Under the pieces are notes generated by a model, which worked only from the letters and a program-made list of their open reading frames with translations, did no database searches and was not told where the DNA came from. A DNA stretch of 64,000 nt from Planctomycetota bacterium (lineage in GTDB: Bacteria; Planctomycetota; PUPC01; JACPCR01), in assembly GCA_016179685.1 (NCBI GenBank), contig JACPCR010000076.1:1-64000 (forward strand), in the 5' to 3' direction. A program made the position numbers and the translations under genes. The stretch's first letter is position 1. Every line of letters begins with the position of its first letter. Positions 51,284 through 61,129 of this stretch are shown here, piece by piece.

Positions 51284-53964
51284 TTCGTCTCATGAGCCTT
51301 CTTCTCGCTCTGATCGGCTGGACACCTGTGGCCTGCGCTCGATGGGAGGAGGAAGCCCGGGAGCTTCCGGCCTGGGCCCAGCGGGGCCGGATCATCTTCC
51401 TTCGCAGCGATGGGCAGGTTCCAGAGCCGCTTTCGGAAATGCTCTCGCAGTGGCAGCCGGTCATGCACCTCCACGGGGCCAGGAGTCCAGGCGAGTGGGT
51501 GGTCCGGAGAAAGGCTCTAGGAATACCGACCAGTTTGAGACTCGAAGCAGTCATGTTCTTCGGCGACGACCGGTGCGTACAAAAGGTCTACCAGACGGCG
51601 TCACACGGCTGGGTCGAGCATACCTGGTACTGGCAGTACAACTGGTGGGTCCGCGACCCTGCTTTCCGCCAGGCCGCCCTCGTCAGGCGGGACGGCCGCC
51701 CGATGATCGAATACTGGGGCAATGCCCGCACGGAACGTGAGGCAGGCAACCCGCTCAGCCCCTTGCTTCTCCGAATGCGGGAAGAGGTCTCTCAGGCCGT
51801 GTTGACCCTGCGGCAGGACGCGGCCAGCACGGGGAATCCGCTCTATCCCCAGTTTCCCTACGGAAGCAATCGGTTCGGCGATGTGGATTTCGATGACAGC
51901 CGCCTGGGCCGCGGTCCCAGCCGCGAGTACTACCCGGTCTTCGGCCACCTCAGCATGCTCTGGTATGACAATCCGACCTATTGGGCGGACTGCTCGGAGG
52001 ATTCGCAAAAGCAGTGGCAGGAGCACTTCAAGAAGGTTTTTGACATGGCGATAGCAGACCCTGCAAGCCACGCCGACGAGCTGGTCCGCCGGGAATGGGT
52101 CCGCTTCTGGGCCGAAGCCTATGGCCGTTACCTCGACCGCTATTACGAGTTCCACCAGCAGAACATTCAGAAGACAGGGGTCCCCGAGACCTGCACCGCT
52201 CTGGACGGGAGACGGCACTGCACGGTGGGAATGAATGGGAGCGCGGTCAGCTCGCCCTGGGGCGCCCAGGAGCTCTACCTCTTTCACTACCATAAGGGAA
52301 GCGATTATCCAGGGATGCTGGTCGAGTACTATCCCATTTTCACTGCTGGCAAGAGCGCGCCTCTCATGAAATGGGCCATGGCCTCGAAACGGGGCCGGCC
52401 CACCGGAAATGCCAGCAGCTCTTATATCCATGATGGTGAGGCGCTGGCTCTCAATGCCGCCATCGTCGCCGGCGGGGTTTCTGACCGTACCCAGGCCTAC
52501 CTCCAATTCCAGTATGACCTTCGCGGCCTGTTGACCAACGCTATGCCCGGCGGCACCACCGGCATCCTTTACAACATCCGGTCCGGCCTGGTCACGGAGA
52601 CCCTCATCAACGGCTACGAACTGGCCCTCCAGCTCGACGAAATCGGCTGTCCCTTTGAGGTCGTCATCGAGGAGGACCTGAAGCCGGAGAACACCGAGGC
52701 CCTTGGCCAGTTGCAGACCCTGCTCGTTCCCGGAGGTGAATTCGATGCTGAAGAGATCGATGGGTTGAAACGCTACGTCGAGGCCGGGGGGCATCTGGTG
52801 CTCATCGGCGACGTGCTCGAGGAGCAGGCCCAGGCGCTCAAGGTGGACCCCTCCGAGCCTCCGCGCGGTCGATTTCGACCCGAGATTCCGATGGCCGGAC
52901 GATGGGGAAGCGATGGATTTTCCGATGGGCAGATGAAAAGCGGGAAAGGTCTGGTCACGGTTCGGGAAAAGCAGATTCTCACGAACGCGGAGCTTCGGGA
53001 AGCCCTCGAGCCTCGGCGAAAACGCTCATACCAGGTGCTGGACCCCATGGCAGGAGGCGTGTTCGCCCATGTGCTGCGGCAACCCCGCGCGAGAAATGCC
53101 ATCCTTATCGGCCTGGTCAATTACACGGGCGAGGCCCAGAAAGAGATTCGGCTGGCCGTGCCCGAGGGAATCGAGCCCTCGGCGGCGGTGGCCGTATCGC
53201 CTGACGGCCTCGCTCAGGTCTTGACTGTCCGAGATTCGCAGGTCACTATTCCGGAGCTTTACAGTTATGCTGCTGTCCTTCTCGGAGACCGGGCGGTCCT
53301 GCAGCAGGCGCTCGAAGCGGTGGGGCCGAAGATGGAGGCGTTGAGCAGAAGCCGGGAAACATTGCAAAAACTGCAAGGAGGAGAGATTGCAAAGACGGCC
53401 GTGAGGCCTGAAGATGTACCGGGCGGCATGCGGCTTTCCCGAGTGCGGGCGGGCAGCTTTGAAAGCGGGACGTTCATCGCCTTGGACTCCTTGGCACCGA
53501 GGCAGGTCCGGCCTGGGCAACCTGTGAGGGTCACGATGAAAATCTTGAGTACGGGTACGCACTACACGGGTAGCGCCGCCTTCGAGTATTGGCGTCTGCA
53601 GGCTGTCAACATGGAGACTGTGGAAGGGTTAGAGACTCATCCCGTGGGGGCCGTTGATGCCATCAAGGGGGCGCCCGTCTTCCTGCTCGACGGCGAGAAG
53701 CTGGCGTCGGCGCCGTCCAGGGGCAATGAACTGAACGGTAAGGTTCTGGTGTCCGAATTCATCCTGGAAAAACCGGGCCGATATCAGCTTTTTGTGGACT
53801 ATCTCTTCCATAACGTCTTTCTTCAGGGGGACGCCGGCCCGGCGGTGTCTCCGGCGTTTCCCGGGGATCGTCCCGGGGCCGGTGCGGTGTTCCCTGGCCG
53901 CGCTCTCAAGAAACTTTACCTCCGCCACAAGCTGCCGAGGCAAATCGTGCAGGTCGTTCCTTGA
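51280..53964 (+). CDS. Secreted GH42-like protein
   Basis: About 894 residues from GTG at 51280 (GTGA overlap with the preceding stop), or 890 from the ATG at 51292. A signal peptide (MSLLLALIGWTPVACA) is followed by a barrel-like region (GRIIFLRSDGQVPEPL, WYWQYNWWVRDPAFRQAAL, SYIHDGEALALNAAIVAGG) and a GATase-like trimerisation domain (LQTLLVPGGEFDAEEIDGL to GGHLVLIGDVLEEQ). The last 300 residues are beta-rich. No specific family is certain. Architecture is like the 18897-21674 protein, suggesting a related class. Co-transcribed with the preceding gene. Confidence 0.72.
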   Translation: MIRLMSLLLALIGWTPVACARWEEEARELPAWAQRGRIIFLRSDGQVPEPLSEMLSQWQPVMHLHGARSPGEWVVRRKALGIPTSLRLEAVMFFGDDRCVQKVYQTASHGWVEHTWYWQYNWWVRDPAFRQAALVRRDGRPMIEYWGNARTEREAGNPLSPLLLRMREEVSQAVLTLRQDAASTGNPLYPQFPYGSNRFGDVDFDDSRLGRGPSREYYPVFGHLSMLWYDNPTYWADCSEDSQKQWQEHFKKVFDMAIADPASHADELVRREWVRFWAEAYGRYLDRYYEFHQQNIQKTGVPETCTALDGRRHCTVGMNGSAVSSPWGAQELYLFHYHKGSDYPGMLVEYYPIFTAGKSAPLMKWAMASKRGRPTGNASSSYIHDGEALALNAAIVAGGVSDRTQAYLQFQYDLRGLLTNAMPGGTTGILYNIRSGLVTETLINGYELALQLDEIGCPFEVVIEEDLKPENTEALGQLQTLLVPGGEFDAEEIDGLKRYVEAGGHLVLIGDVLEEQAQALKVDPSEPPRGRFRPEIPMAGRWGSDGFSDGQMKSGKGLVTVREKQILTNAELREALEPRRKRSYQVLDPMAGGVFAHVLRQPRARNAILIGLVNYTGEAQKEIRLAVPEGIEPSAAVAVSPDGLAQVLTVRDSQVTIPELYSYAAVLLGDRAVLQQALEAVGPKMEALSRSRETLQKLQGGEIAKTAVRPEDVPGGMRLSRVRAGSFESGTFIALDSLAPRQVRPGQPVRVTMKILSTGTHYTGSAAFEYWRLQAVNMETVEGLETHPVGAVDAIKGAPVFLLDGEKLASAPSRGNELNGKVLVSEFILEKPGRYQLFVDYLFHNVFLQGDAGPAVSPAFPGDRPGAGAVFPGRALKKLYLRHKLPRQIVQVVP

Positions 53965-54268
53965 GAGCGCGGTTTACGAGGCTTGAGGACTCGCTCCGTA
54001 GTGACAGACAGAAAAAAAATCGGTTTGAACAACGGAGAGCACGGAAAAACCAGCAAAGGTATTGATCAGAATCCCTCCGTGTCCTCCGTGGTCCACCTTA
54101 AGTTCGCATCCTCGCTATGATGAAAGTTCCTGCGCCTTGGTGGCTGATGCACAGTCTCCGTTCGGGGTGTTCCAAGCCCATAACCAGAGCAAAGGGGCAA
54201 AACGTAAGTGTTTGCATAGAGGGCTCTTATCCGTTTGTTTCTTAGGAGTTTCAACTTTACGGTCTGTC
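53965..54268. other. Intergenic, decayed tandem phrases
   Basis: No gene is supported. It holds AACGGAGAGCACGG (54030-54044), TCCGTGTCCTCCGTGGTC (54075-54092) and GCGCCTTGGTGGC (54133-54145). These are CCxCGGAGxxCACGG-like phrases that recur in many bacterial genomes as degenerate repeats; related GCCAAGGACGCAAAG is at 6752-6766. They may be remnants of a dispersed repeat. Confidence 0.4.
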
Positions 54269-57200
54269 ATGCTCCTTCCTCTTGCTTGCCTGAATCTCGC
54301 TTTGAGCTTGGTCATCCCCATCTTCGGCGAGCCGGCCATGGACCTCAAAGGCGTCCGTGTGATGGTCGGCGCCGGTTATTTCGACCTGCTGAACATCCCG
54401 GCGGTGAAGCGATTGAAGGACGCGGGTGCAGAAGTGCGGCAGGGAAACCTGGCCGATTTGAAGTGGGAGACCGCGCAGCATTTCCACCTGATCATCGGGG
54501 TGGGGCAGAATCCACCCGAGAATCCGGCGAAGCGGGATGAGGCCGTCAATGCCTTGGAGCAGTTCGTTAAAGCGGGCGGCGGACTCCTGTTCTTCCGGCA
54601 TGCCTTTGAAAGCCAGTCGGCGGACCAGTATCTCAAGCCCTTCGGCGCTTCCCTGCCCTGGGAGTTGATCCAGGACCCCGCCCATTCGTTCCGGTCGCCG
54701 ACGGGCTTCAATCTGCCCTACGCCTTCACCGAGAGCATCACGGCGGGACACGCCGTGACCGAGGGCGTCGTCCGCGTCTGGTATTCTGCTGAGAAGCGCT
54801 TTCTTTTTCATACGAGCCCCCTGGTAGTTTCCGAAGTTTGGACGGTGCTGGTGAAGGCGGCGCCGGAGGCCAGCTCGATGCGGGTCGGGGGTCTTCACGA
54901 GGAGCATCAGAGCGGTCCCGGCGGATTCGCCGCGGCCCCGCCCATCGCGGCCGCCCGCGAGCTCGGCGCGGGCCGCATCGTCCTGGTCGGCATCAGCCCC
55001 ATGGAGGTTTTCCTCGGACAGGGCCTGCCCGCCTACCAGGACGTGGCCATGGAGCGCGGCGACGGACTCCGACCCAGCCACACCCGCCGGCTCTGCGAAA
55101 ATGCGGTCCGGTGGCTCGCTGAAAAGGCGCTGGCCTCGAAGGAAGTCGGTCAGGGCGACCTGACGCCGGTGGTCAACAACTGGGCCAAACCGGACGTTCC
55201 GGACTGGGGCCGAGACCCTTTCGGCGGCGATCTCTGCACGAACCCGGCCCGTGGCGTCATCGGCGCACATTCGACGCTTTCCGACGGCGGAGCGGCCCCT
55301 GATGCGTTCATCGCCAAAGCGAAGTCGCTCCGACTCCAGTGGCTGGCGTTTACGGAGCGGCTCGAGGATTTCTCCAAGGGGAAATGGGAATCGCTCCGCA
55401 AGACGTGCAAGGAGGCCTCGACGCCGAATTTCGCCGCTCTCCCGGGTCTGGACTACGCGGACGCGGCGGGCGCACGCTACGTCGTGTTCGGCGACTTCGA
55501 CTGGCCGCCGGAAAAGGTGTTCTCACCGGATCAGAAACGCATTGTCGAGCCGACGTGGTGGTTCAACATCCAGTGCGCCCCCAACGGACCCTATGACGCG
55601 GGCCACAGCCCGCTCCGCCCGTGGGATTTTTCCTTGTACGACTTCTGGCCCGTGTGGACCACGCGGGATGGCCGACTCGTCGATGAGGCGCTGGAGTCGT
55701 ATCGCTACCTCCACGGCATCCAGGACGATCCGTTCCCCATGGCAGTCGATATGGCCCTGGACGAGGCGCAGCTCGAAGCGGCCGCGGGTCGCTCCTGCAA
55801 CTTCATCACCCAGGACCAGCCTGGCGACCTGACGAAGTTCTATCGCGACCTGAACTACTACGGCTCGTCGCGCGGTTTCGTGAGCGACGGACCCAGAGTC
55901 ACCGACTGGCGTGCGTGCAACCAGAACCGGATCACCGGCGGCTCGTGGTGGCTGCCCGGAACGGAGCAATACCGGGTGAAGCTCGCGGTCCGCTCGGACG
56001 CGGCCATCACGGACGTCCGCATTCATGACGGGCCCACGCTTCTCCGACGATTTTGTCCGAACCAGGATAAGGTGACGCTGACGTTCGACCTCCCGCACGA
56101 TCAGCAGAGGAATCTCGTTGCCGAAATCACCGACGCCAACGGCAAGCGGGCCGTCACCGGCGGCCTGTTCGTGCGGGACTGGCTCAACTGGCGGTTCATG
56201 TGCAGCGATCGCGGCAACTCCATCTGCGACGCTATCCAGGTGGACGACGCCGGGGCATACCTCACGGGTCCCACCGCGCCTTACCAGCGCAAGATGACGG
56301 TCTTCGGAATCTGCGCGGGCTACGGGGAGCGCCACTTCGTCATGCTGCCGCCCGATTTCGACGGCGGGATGCGGCCAGTCGGCATGCACATCATGCCTCG
56401 CTTCCAGGTGGCCGATCAAACCTTCTGGCCGCCGAACTGCACCCTCGAAGCCCGGATGGGGGTCCCGGTCTGCTCCCGAGACGGCCTGCTCCAGCACGAC
56501 AGCGTGGTCGGTTATTTTCCAGACGACAGCAACGCCAGCGCGTGGAGTCCCAAGCGCCCGCCGAAGGACATCGAGGGTGTGGCGATTCATTACCGCTACC
56601 TCAACATCACGCCTCGGGCGCACGATCCCGGCGTGGTTCTTCTGGAGGGCTCGCTGCGCTTCGATCACCCGGCGAAGCTCGAAAGCCTGAGCCTTTTCAG
56701 CATCTTCCACTCGAGCCAGCCGGGCGAGGCCGATCACTACGCCCTGGTGACGCCGGAGACGACCGTGGCCGGGCTGGCCGCGGGAGAGCCGTTCAACGCT
56801 TCCGGCAGGATGGCCCCCGGCAGCTACGCGTGCGTCTTTCCCTCGCTCTGGGGCTCGACCGGCATCCTGGCGCTCGATGACGGTTATCAGGCCGGGGTCT
56901 ATGCCCAGACGATGAACGTGCACGTCAATGGCTCACTGGCCGATATGCCCCGTTCGCTGAAGGCCGGGGAGGAGTTGAACTACCGCCTCTTGCTCCTGCA
57001 CGGCCGGGCGCGGGAGCGACCCAATACCGCCGAGTGGGAGAGCTTCGCAAAGCTCATGGGACTGCGCGGCCCGCCCGGCTATCAAGTCAAGGATGTGCGA
57101 GCAGGACAGGTGAAGGCCACCCGATTCCTGCTCGAGCTTCAGCCCCAGGATGGTGGTTTTGCAGGTACCGTGACCGCCGCCGACCTTCCCGCCCGCCTGC

Positions 57201-57562
57201 CGGTCCGCGTGGCCGACATGAACCCGAACTGGACCTTCGCCTGGTTCGACCTGGACCGGCGCGAGTGGTATCCGAGCGCCGTCGATCCCGCCATTCGTCA
57301 GGGGTACTTCAGCCTGGACACGCGCCGCGGCCATCACCGCTTCTTTGCCGGTCATCCGGTCCTCGCGGACCAGCCTGACGTGCGCATGGCCGTTTTTTCG
57401 GATGGAAAGTCGGAAATTCGGGCCACGCTCAACAACGTGGGCGACGATCCTCTGAAGGTGACCGTGAGGCTTCACCCCGCGCTGGGCGAGGCCCAGCCGC
57501 ACCCTCTGGAGCTGGCGCCCGGCGGGTTCGTTACTGTAACTTTCCCCATTTCTACGAGATAG
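54269..57562 (+). CDS. Secreted protein with GATase-like and PHP-like domains
   Basis: About 1097 residues from the ATG at 54269 (signal-like LLPLACLNLALSLVIPIFG). The first 300 residues contain a GATase/ThuA-like fold (VMVGAGYFDLLNIPAVKRL, LEQFVKAGGGLLFFRHAF). A PHP-like module follows at about residues 325-440: NPARGVIGAHSTLSDGGAA corresponds to the first PHP motif, where HxH is replaced by HST, then LQWLAFTERLEDF and LPGLDYADAAGARYVVFGD. Usual metal ligands are thus partly missing, so phosphoesterase activity is doubtful. The remaining 650 residues are beta-rich and unassigned. It follows the GH42-like gene by 304 bases. Confidence 0.62.
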   Translation: MLLPLACLNLALSLVIPIFGEPAMDLKGVRVMVGAGYFDLLNIPAVKRLKDAGAEVRQGNLADLKWETAQHFHLIIGVGQNPPENPAKRDEAVNALEQFVKAGGGLLFFRHAFESQSADQYLKPFGASLPWELIQDPAHSFRSPTGFNLPYAFTESITAGHAVTEGVVRVWYSAEKRFLFHTSPLVVSEVWTVLVKAAPEASSMRVGGLHEEHQSGPGGFAAAPPIAAARELGAGRIVLVGISPMEVFLGQGLPAYQDVAMERGDGLRPSHTRRLCENAVRWLAEKALASKEVGQGDLTPVVNNWAKPDVPDWGRDPFGGDLCTNPARGVIGAHSTLSDGGAAPDAFIAKAKSLRLQWLAFTERLEDFSKGKWESLRKTCKEASTPNFAALPGLDYADAAGARYVVFGDFDWPPEKVFSPDQKRIVEPTWWFNIQCAPNGPYDAGHSPLRPWDFSLYDFWPVWTTRDGRLVDEALESYRYLHGIQDDPFPMAVDMALDEAQLEAAAGRSCNFITQDQPGDLTKFYRDLNYYGSSRGFVSDGPRVTDWRACNQNRITGGSWWLPGTEQYRVKLAVRSDAAITDVRIHDGPTLLRRFCPNQDKVTLTFDLPHDQQRNLVAEITDANGKRAVTGGLFVRDWLNWRFMCSDRGNSICDAIQVDDAGAYLTGPTAPYQRKMTVFGICAGYGERHFVMLPPDFDGGMRPVGMHIMPRFQVADQTFWPPNCTLEARMGVPVCSRDGLLQHDSVVGYFPDDSNASAWSPKRPPKDIEGVAIHYRYLNITPRAHDPGVVLLEGSLRFDHPAKLESLSLFSIFHSSQPGEADHYALVTPETTVAGLAAGEPFNASGRMAPGSYACVFPSLWGSTGILALDDGYQAGVYAQTMNVHVNGSLADMPRSLKAGEELNYRLLLLHGRARERPNTAEWESFAKLMGLRGPPGYQVKDVRAGQVKATRFLLELQPQDGGFAGTVTAADLPARLPVRVADMNPNWTFAWFDLDRREWYPSAVDPAIRQGYFSLDTRRGHHRFFAGHPVLADQPDVRMAVFSDGKSEIRATLNNVGDDPLKVTVRLHPALGEAQPHPLELAPGGFVTVTFPISTR

Positions 57563-58071
57563 CGTCTAACTCCATCGCGGCTCTTTCGACGATTTTTTGT
57601 GCCTTTTTGAGGCTCATTCTTCCTGAGCCTTTTTGAGGCCCGGTTTTCTTTTCGCGCCCGCTGCAGGCGAAAATGGAGGAGCATGGCGTTCAATGGGTAA
57701 CTCGGATAACCTCCACCGATCCGCTGGTGAACGTGGGAACGCTTGGATCAGCGCGCTTCTGGGAATCCTTTACGAACACGAGTTGAGCCCGGATTCGCCG
57801 TCCTGATCGCCTCTGCGAGGCCGCCCATTCGGATGAGTCGTCCAGCCTCGTGCCCGGTATCCCGGTCCTTCTTGCACTCGCATGGAGAGAAGGCAATGGG
57901 TGCTTCATCGCGAAGGCCGGTTCACTTTACCTTCTGACCCCGGTTTGACTTCACCCGGGCCAGCGCTTAACATCCAAAGAACCACCTCCGCGCAATGCCG
58001 TGCGGTCCGGTCCCTTGCTGAGGCCACCGCTTGCAACGTCGCGATGGTCATTTCGAGCCAGTCAAGCAGTC
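57563..58071. other. Intergenic region
   Basis: No gene is supported in 509 bases. Only the terminator-like structure at 57610-57634 is seen; the rest has no obvious signal. Confidence 0.5.
57610..57634 (+). terminator. Possible weak terminator
   Basis: AGGCTC (57610-57615) pairs with GAGCCT (57625-57630) around a 9-base loop, and TTTT follows to 57634. It lies 48 bases after the preceding stop. The stem is short, so efficiency is uncertain. Confidence 0.4.
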
Positions 58072-58968
58072 ATGAAGATCGTGCAATTTCACGTGCCCGG
58101 CGAGGGCCAGCGCGTCGGCATCTGGGAAGGCGAGACGGTGACGGACATTACGGCATCGGACGCCGGGTCCACGCTGACTTTGGTCCGCCGGGCGGCCGAG
58201 ACGCACGAGCCGCTGGACTTGATCCTGGGGCGCTGTGCCCGCGGAAAATCATACGGTTTCCATGACCTGAATCGTGAGCCCCACGCGGAGTGCCCGCACC
58301 TGCTCCTGCCCGTCGATGCGCCGGAAGTCTGGGGGTGCGGAGTGACCTACTGGCGAAGCGCCAGCATGCGGGACGAGGATTCCTCGCAGGACATCTACTC
58401 GCGGGTCTACCGCAGCCAGAGGCCCGAGATTTTCTTCAAAGCCACGCCGAGCCGGTGCGTGGGCCCGAATGGGGACGCCGGCATTCGAGGAGACTCCAAG
58501 CTGACGGCGGCCGAGCCGGAGCTGGCCTTTCTTCTGGGCCGGCGGGATCAGATTCTGGGGTACACGATCTGCGACGATGTTTCAGCCTGGGACCTGGAAC
58601 GGGAGAATCCGCTGTATCTTCCACAATCGAAAACTTTTGCAGGCTGCTGCGTCCTGGGTCCCTGCGTGGCGACGCCGTCGAGCGTGCCGGACCCCGCGAA
58701 GCTGGCAATCACGTGCCGAATCCTGCGGAACGGGAAGACCCTGTATCAGGGGGTCACGAACTCGTCCCAGATGAAGTACCGGCTCGAAACGCTTGCCGAG
58801 TTTCTCTCGCGGCACAATCCGGTGTCCGCGGGCACGGTCGTCTCCACGGGAACGGGGATCATGGTGCCGAACGATTTCGCCCTGCGGCCGGGCGATCGCA
58901 TCGAGATCGAGATTGAGGGCATCGGGATTCTAGCGCACGGCGTCCGCCTGCTGGCCGATGACGATTGA
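58072..58968 (+). CDS. Fumarylacetoacetate hydrolase (FAA) family enzyme
   Basis: 298 residues from the ATG at 58072. GCGVTYWRSASMRDEDS, RPEIFFKATPSRCVG, SKLTAAEPELAFLLG, YTICDDVSAWDLE and TVVSTGTGIMVPND are the conserved FAA-fold blocks, with the metal-ligand acidic residues E and D in AAEPELA and TICDDVS. The VTYxRS start resembles 2-keto-3-deoxy-sugar-acid enzymes (for example 2-dehydro-3-deoxy-D-arabinonate dehydratase), so it probably acts in sugar-acid catabolism. The stop overlaps the metG ATG by 11 bases. Confidence 0.85.
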   Translation: MKIVQFHVPGEGQRVGIWEGETVTDITASDAGSTLTLVRRAAETHEPLDLILGRCARGKSYGFHDLNREPHAECPHLLLPVDAPEVWGCGVTYWRSASMRDEDSSQDIYSRVYRSQRPEIFFKATPSRCVGPNGDAGIRGDSKLTAAEPELAFLLGRRDQILGYTICDDVSAWDLERENPLYLPQSKTFAGCCVLGPCVATPSSVPDPAKLAITCRILRNGKTLYQGVTNSSQMKYRLETLAEFLSRHNPVSAGTVVSTGTGIMVPNDFALRPGDRIEIEIEGIGILAHGVRLLADDD

Positions 58969-61123
58969 GGGAGGCGTCGGGTGTCCCGTCTCGGGAATCA
59001 CCCGGCAACAACTGTTTCAGGAATCGACGGGCTTGCCCAATCAGAAATTCCTCGTCACCAGCGCCCTGCCTTATGCGAATGGCCCATTGCACCTGGGCCA
59101 CATCGCCGGGGCATACCTGCCGGCGGATGTCTTCGTCCGATACCAGCGCCTGAAAGGGAACGACGTCCTTTTTATCTGCGGATCGGACGAGCACGGAACG
59201 GCAATCACGGTGCAGGCGGACTCCCAGGGCGTCACGCCCCAGGCGCTGGTGGACCGGCATCACGCCGTTCTGAAGAAATCGTTCGAGGATTTCGGCATCC
59301 GGTTCGACAACTATTCGCGGACGAGCCTGCCGCTGCATCACGAGACGTCGCAGGAATTTTTCCTCCAAATTCACCGCAAGGGCGTGCTGGTGCGACGCGC
59401 CGTGAAGCAACTCTACTGCCCGCGCTGCCAGCTCTTTCTGGCGGACCGGCTGATCACGGGGACCTGCCCGCACTGCCAGCAGCCGGGTGCGAAGGGCGAC
59501 CAGTGCGAGAAATGCGGGAAGCCCATCGATCCGCTCGAAATCCGTGGAGCGCAGTGTGTGCGCTGCAAGTCGCAGCCGGAGGCGCGGGAGTCCCTGCACT
59601 GGTTCTTTCCCCTGGACCGATACCAGGAGCGGCTGCGGGAATGGCTGGCGTCGAAGCCGCACTGGAAGGCGAACGTTCTCAACTTCTGCAAGGGCGTCTT
59701 CGAGAGCGGCAAGGGGCTCGAGGAGCGCTGCATCACCCGCGACCTGCCCTGGGGTGTGCCCCTGCCGCTCCCGGATTCCGCAGGCAAAGTGCTCTACGTC
59801 TGGTTCGACGCGCCTATCGGATACATCTCGTCAACGAAGGAATGGGCCGCCCGGACGGGCAATCCGGACCGGTGGAAGGAGTACTGGTGCGATCCGACGG
59901 TGCGGCTGGTCCATTTCATCGGGAAGGACAACATTTTTTTCCATGCCTTGCTGTTTCCCGCGATGCTCATGGAGCACGGCGGGTTCGTCCTTCCGGACCA
60001 GATTCCGGCGAACGAGTTTCTGAACCTCGAGGGCGAAAAATTTTCGACGAGCCGGAATTATGCCGTCTGGCTGCACGAATACCTCCAGCGTTTCCCGGCG
60101 GATGCGCTGCGGTACAGCCTGGCGCGGATAGCGCCGGAGGCGAAGGACACGGACTTCAGTTGGCGTGAGTTCCAGGGGCATCACAACAACGAGCTGGCGG
60201 ACATCCTGGGGAACTTCATCCACCGCAGCCTGACGTTCGCCGGGCGGTATTTCGGGAATCGGCTGCCCGTGCGGGGTCCGCCGGACGCGAGTGATTCGGC
60301 GTTCCTTGACGCGATGGAGAAGGCGCCGGGAGAAATGGGGGCGCTGCTGGACAACTTCCAGGTCCGGGACGCCGCGGTGCGGATGATGGACCTGGCGCGG
60401 GCGGGCAACCTCTATTTCGACCAGCAGCAGCCTTGGAGAACGCGGCGCGAGAATCCCGAGCGGTGCGCAACAACCCTCCATCTGTGCGTGCAGGCGTGCC
60501 GGGTCCTGGCCACGCTGACGCAGCCGATCCTGCCGTCGTCCTCGGACGCGCTGTGGCGGATGCTGGGACTTCCGGGCCGGGCGGCGGACCATCCCTGGGT
60601 GAGCGCGGACCCGCGGGCCCTGCCCGAGGGTCACGCCCTGGGGCAGCCGGAGATTCTGTTCCGCAAGATCGAGGACTCGATGATCGAGGCGGAGATCGTG
60701 AGGCTGAAGAGCATGGCGCGGCCGGCGGAGGCCGTCGCCTCCGCCACTTCGCCCGCCCCTGCCGTCCAACCCCGAAAGCTGGAGGTGCCTCTGGTGACCG
60801 AGACGATCAGCTACGACGAGTTTGCGCGTCTGGACCTGCGGGTGGCCGAGGTGGTCGCGGCGGAGAGGATCGCCGGCGCGGACAAGCTGCTGAAGCTGAC
60901 GGTCCGGCTGGGGCCGGAAACGCGGACGATCGTGGCGGGGATCGCCCTGCACTATGCCCCAGAATCGCTGTTGGGGAGGCGCATTGTGGTCGTGGCGAAC
61001 CTGAAGCCGGCAAGAATCCGCGGCGTGGAGTCCCAGGGCATGCTCCTGGCCGCGTCGGAGGCGGAGAAGCTGGCGCTCGTGACCCTGGATGGAGCGATCG
61101 AAAGCGGCAGCCAGGTGAGGTGA
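58958..61123 (+). CDS. Methionyl-tRNA synthetase
   Basis: 721 residues. The class I signatures HLGH (45-48) and KFSTS (361-365), a zinc-binding knuckle with two CxxC pairs (CPRCQ, CPHCQ, CEKCG, and CVRC later), the anticodon domain and a C-terminal tRNA-binding (Trbp111/EMAPII) domain (YDEFARLDLRVAEVVAAERI onward) are all present, so it should be complete and charge tRNA-Met. The annotated ATG at 58958 overlaps the FAA gene; a TTG at 59033 (LPNQKFLVTSALPY) would give the more typical N-terminus, so the start is uncertain. Confidence 0.96.
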   Translation: MTIEGGVGCPVSGITRQQLFQESTGLPNQKFLVTSALPYANGPLHLGHIAGAYLPADVFVRYQRLKGNDVLFICGSDEHGTAITVQADSQGVTPQALVDRHHAVLKKSFEDFGIRFDNYSRTSLPLHHETSQEFFLQIHRKGVLVRRAVKQLYCPRCQLFLADRLITGTCPHCQQPGAKGDQCEKCGKPIDPLEIRGAQCVRCKSQPEARESLHWFFPLDRYQERLREWLASKPHWKANVLNFCKGVFESGKGLEERCITRDLPWGVPLPLPDSAGKVLYVWFDAPIGYISSTKEWAARTGNPDRWKEYWCDPTVRLVHFIGKDNIFFHALLFPAMLMEHGGFVLPDQIPANEFLNLEGEKFSTSRNYAVWLHEYLQRFPADALRYSLARIAPEAKDTDFSWREFQGHHNNELADILGNFIHRSLTFAGRYFGNRLPVRGPPDASDSAFLDAMEKAPGEMGALLDNFQVRDAAVRMMDLARAGNLYFDQQQPWRTRRENPERCATTLHLCVQACRVLATLTQPILPSSSDALWRMLGLPGRAADHPWVSADPRALPEGHALGQPEILFRKIEDSMIEAEIVRLKSMARPAEAVASATSPAPAVQPRKLEVPLVTETISYDEFARLDLRVAEVVAAERIAGADKLLKLTVRLGPETRTIVAGIALHYAPESLLGRRIVVVANLKPARIRGVESQGMLLAASEAEKLALVTLDGAIESGSQVR

Positions 61124-61129
61124 TCCCGA

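Noticed and set aside
57563-58071. Small open frames in the gap before the FAA gene
   Set aside because: Short, without ribosome sites or family-like sequence.
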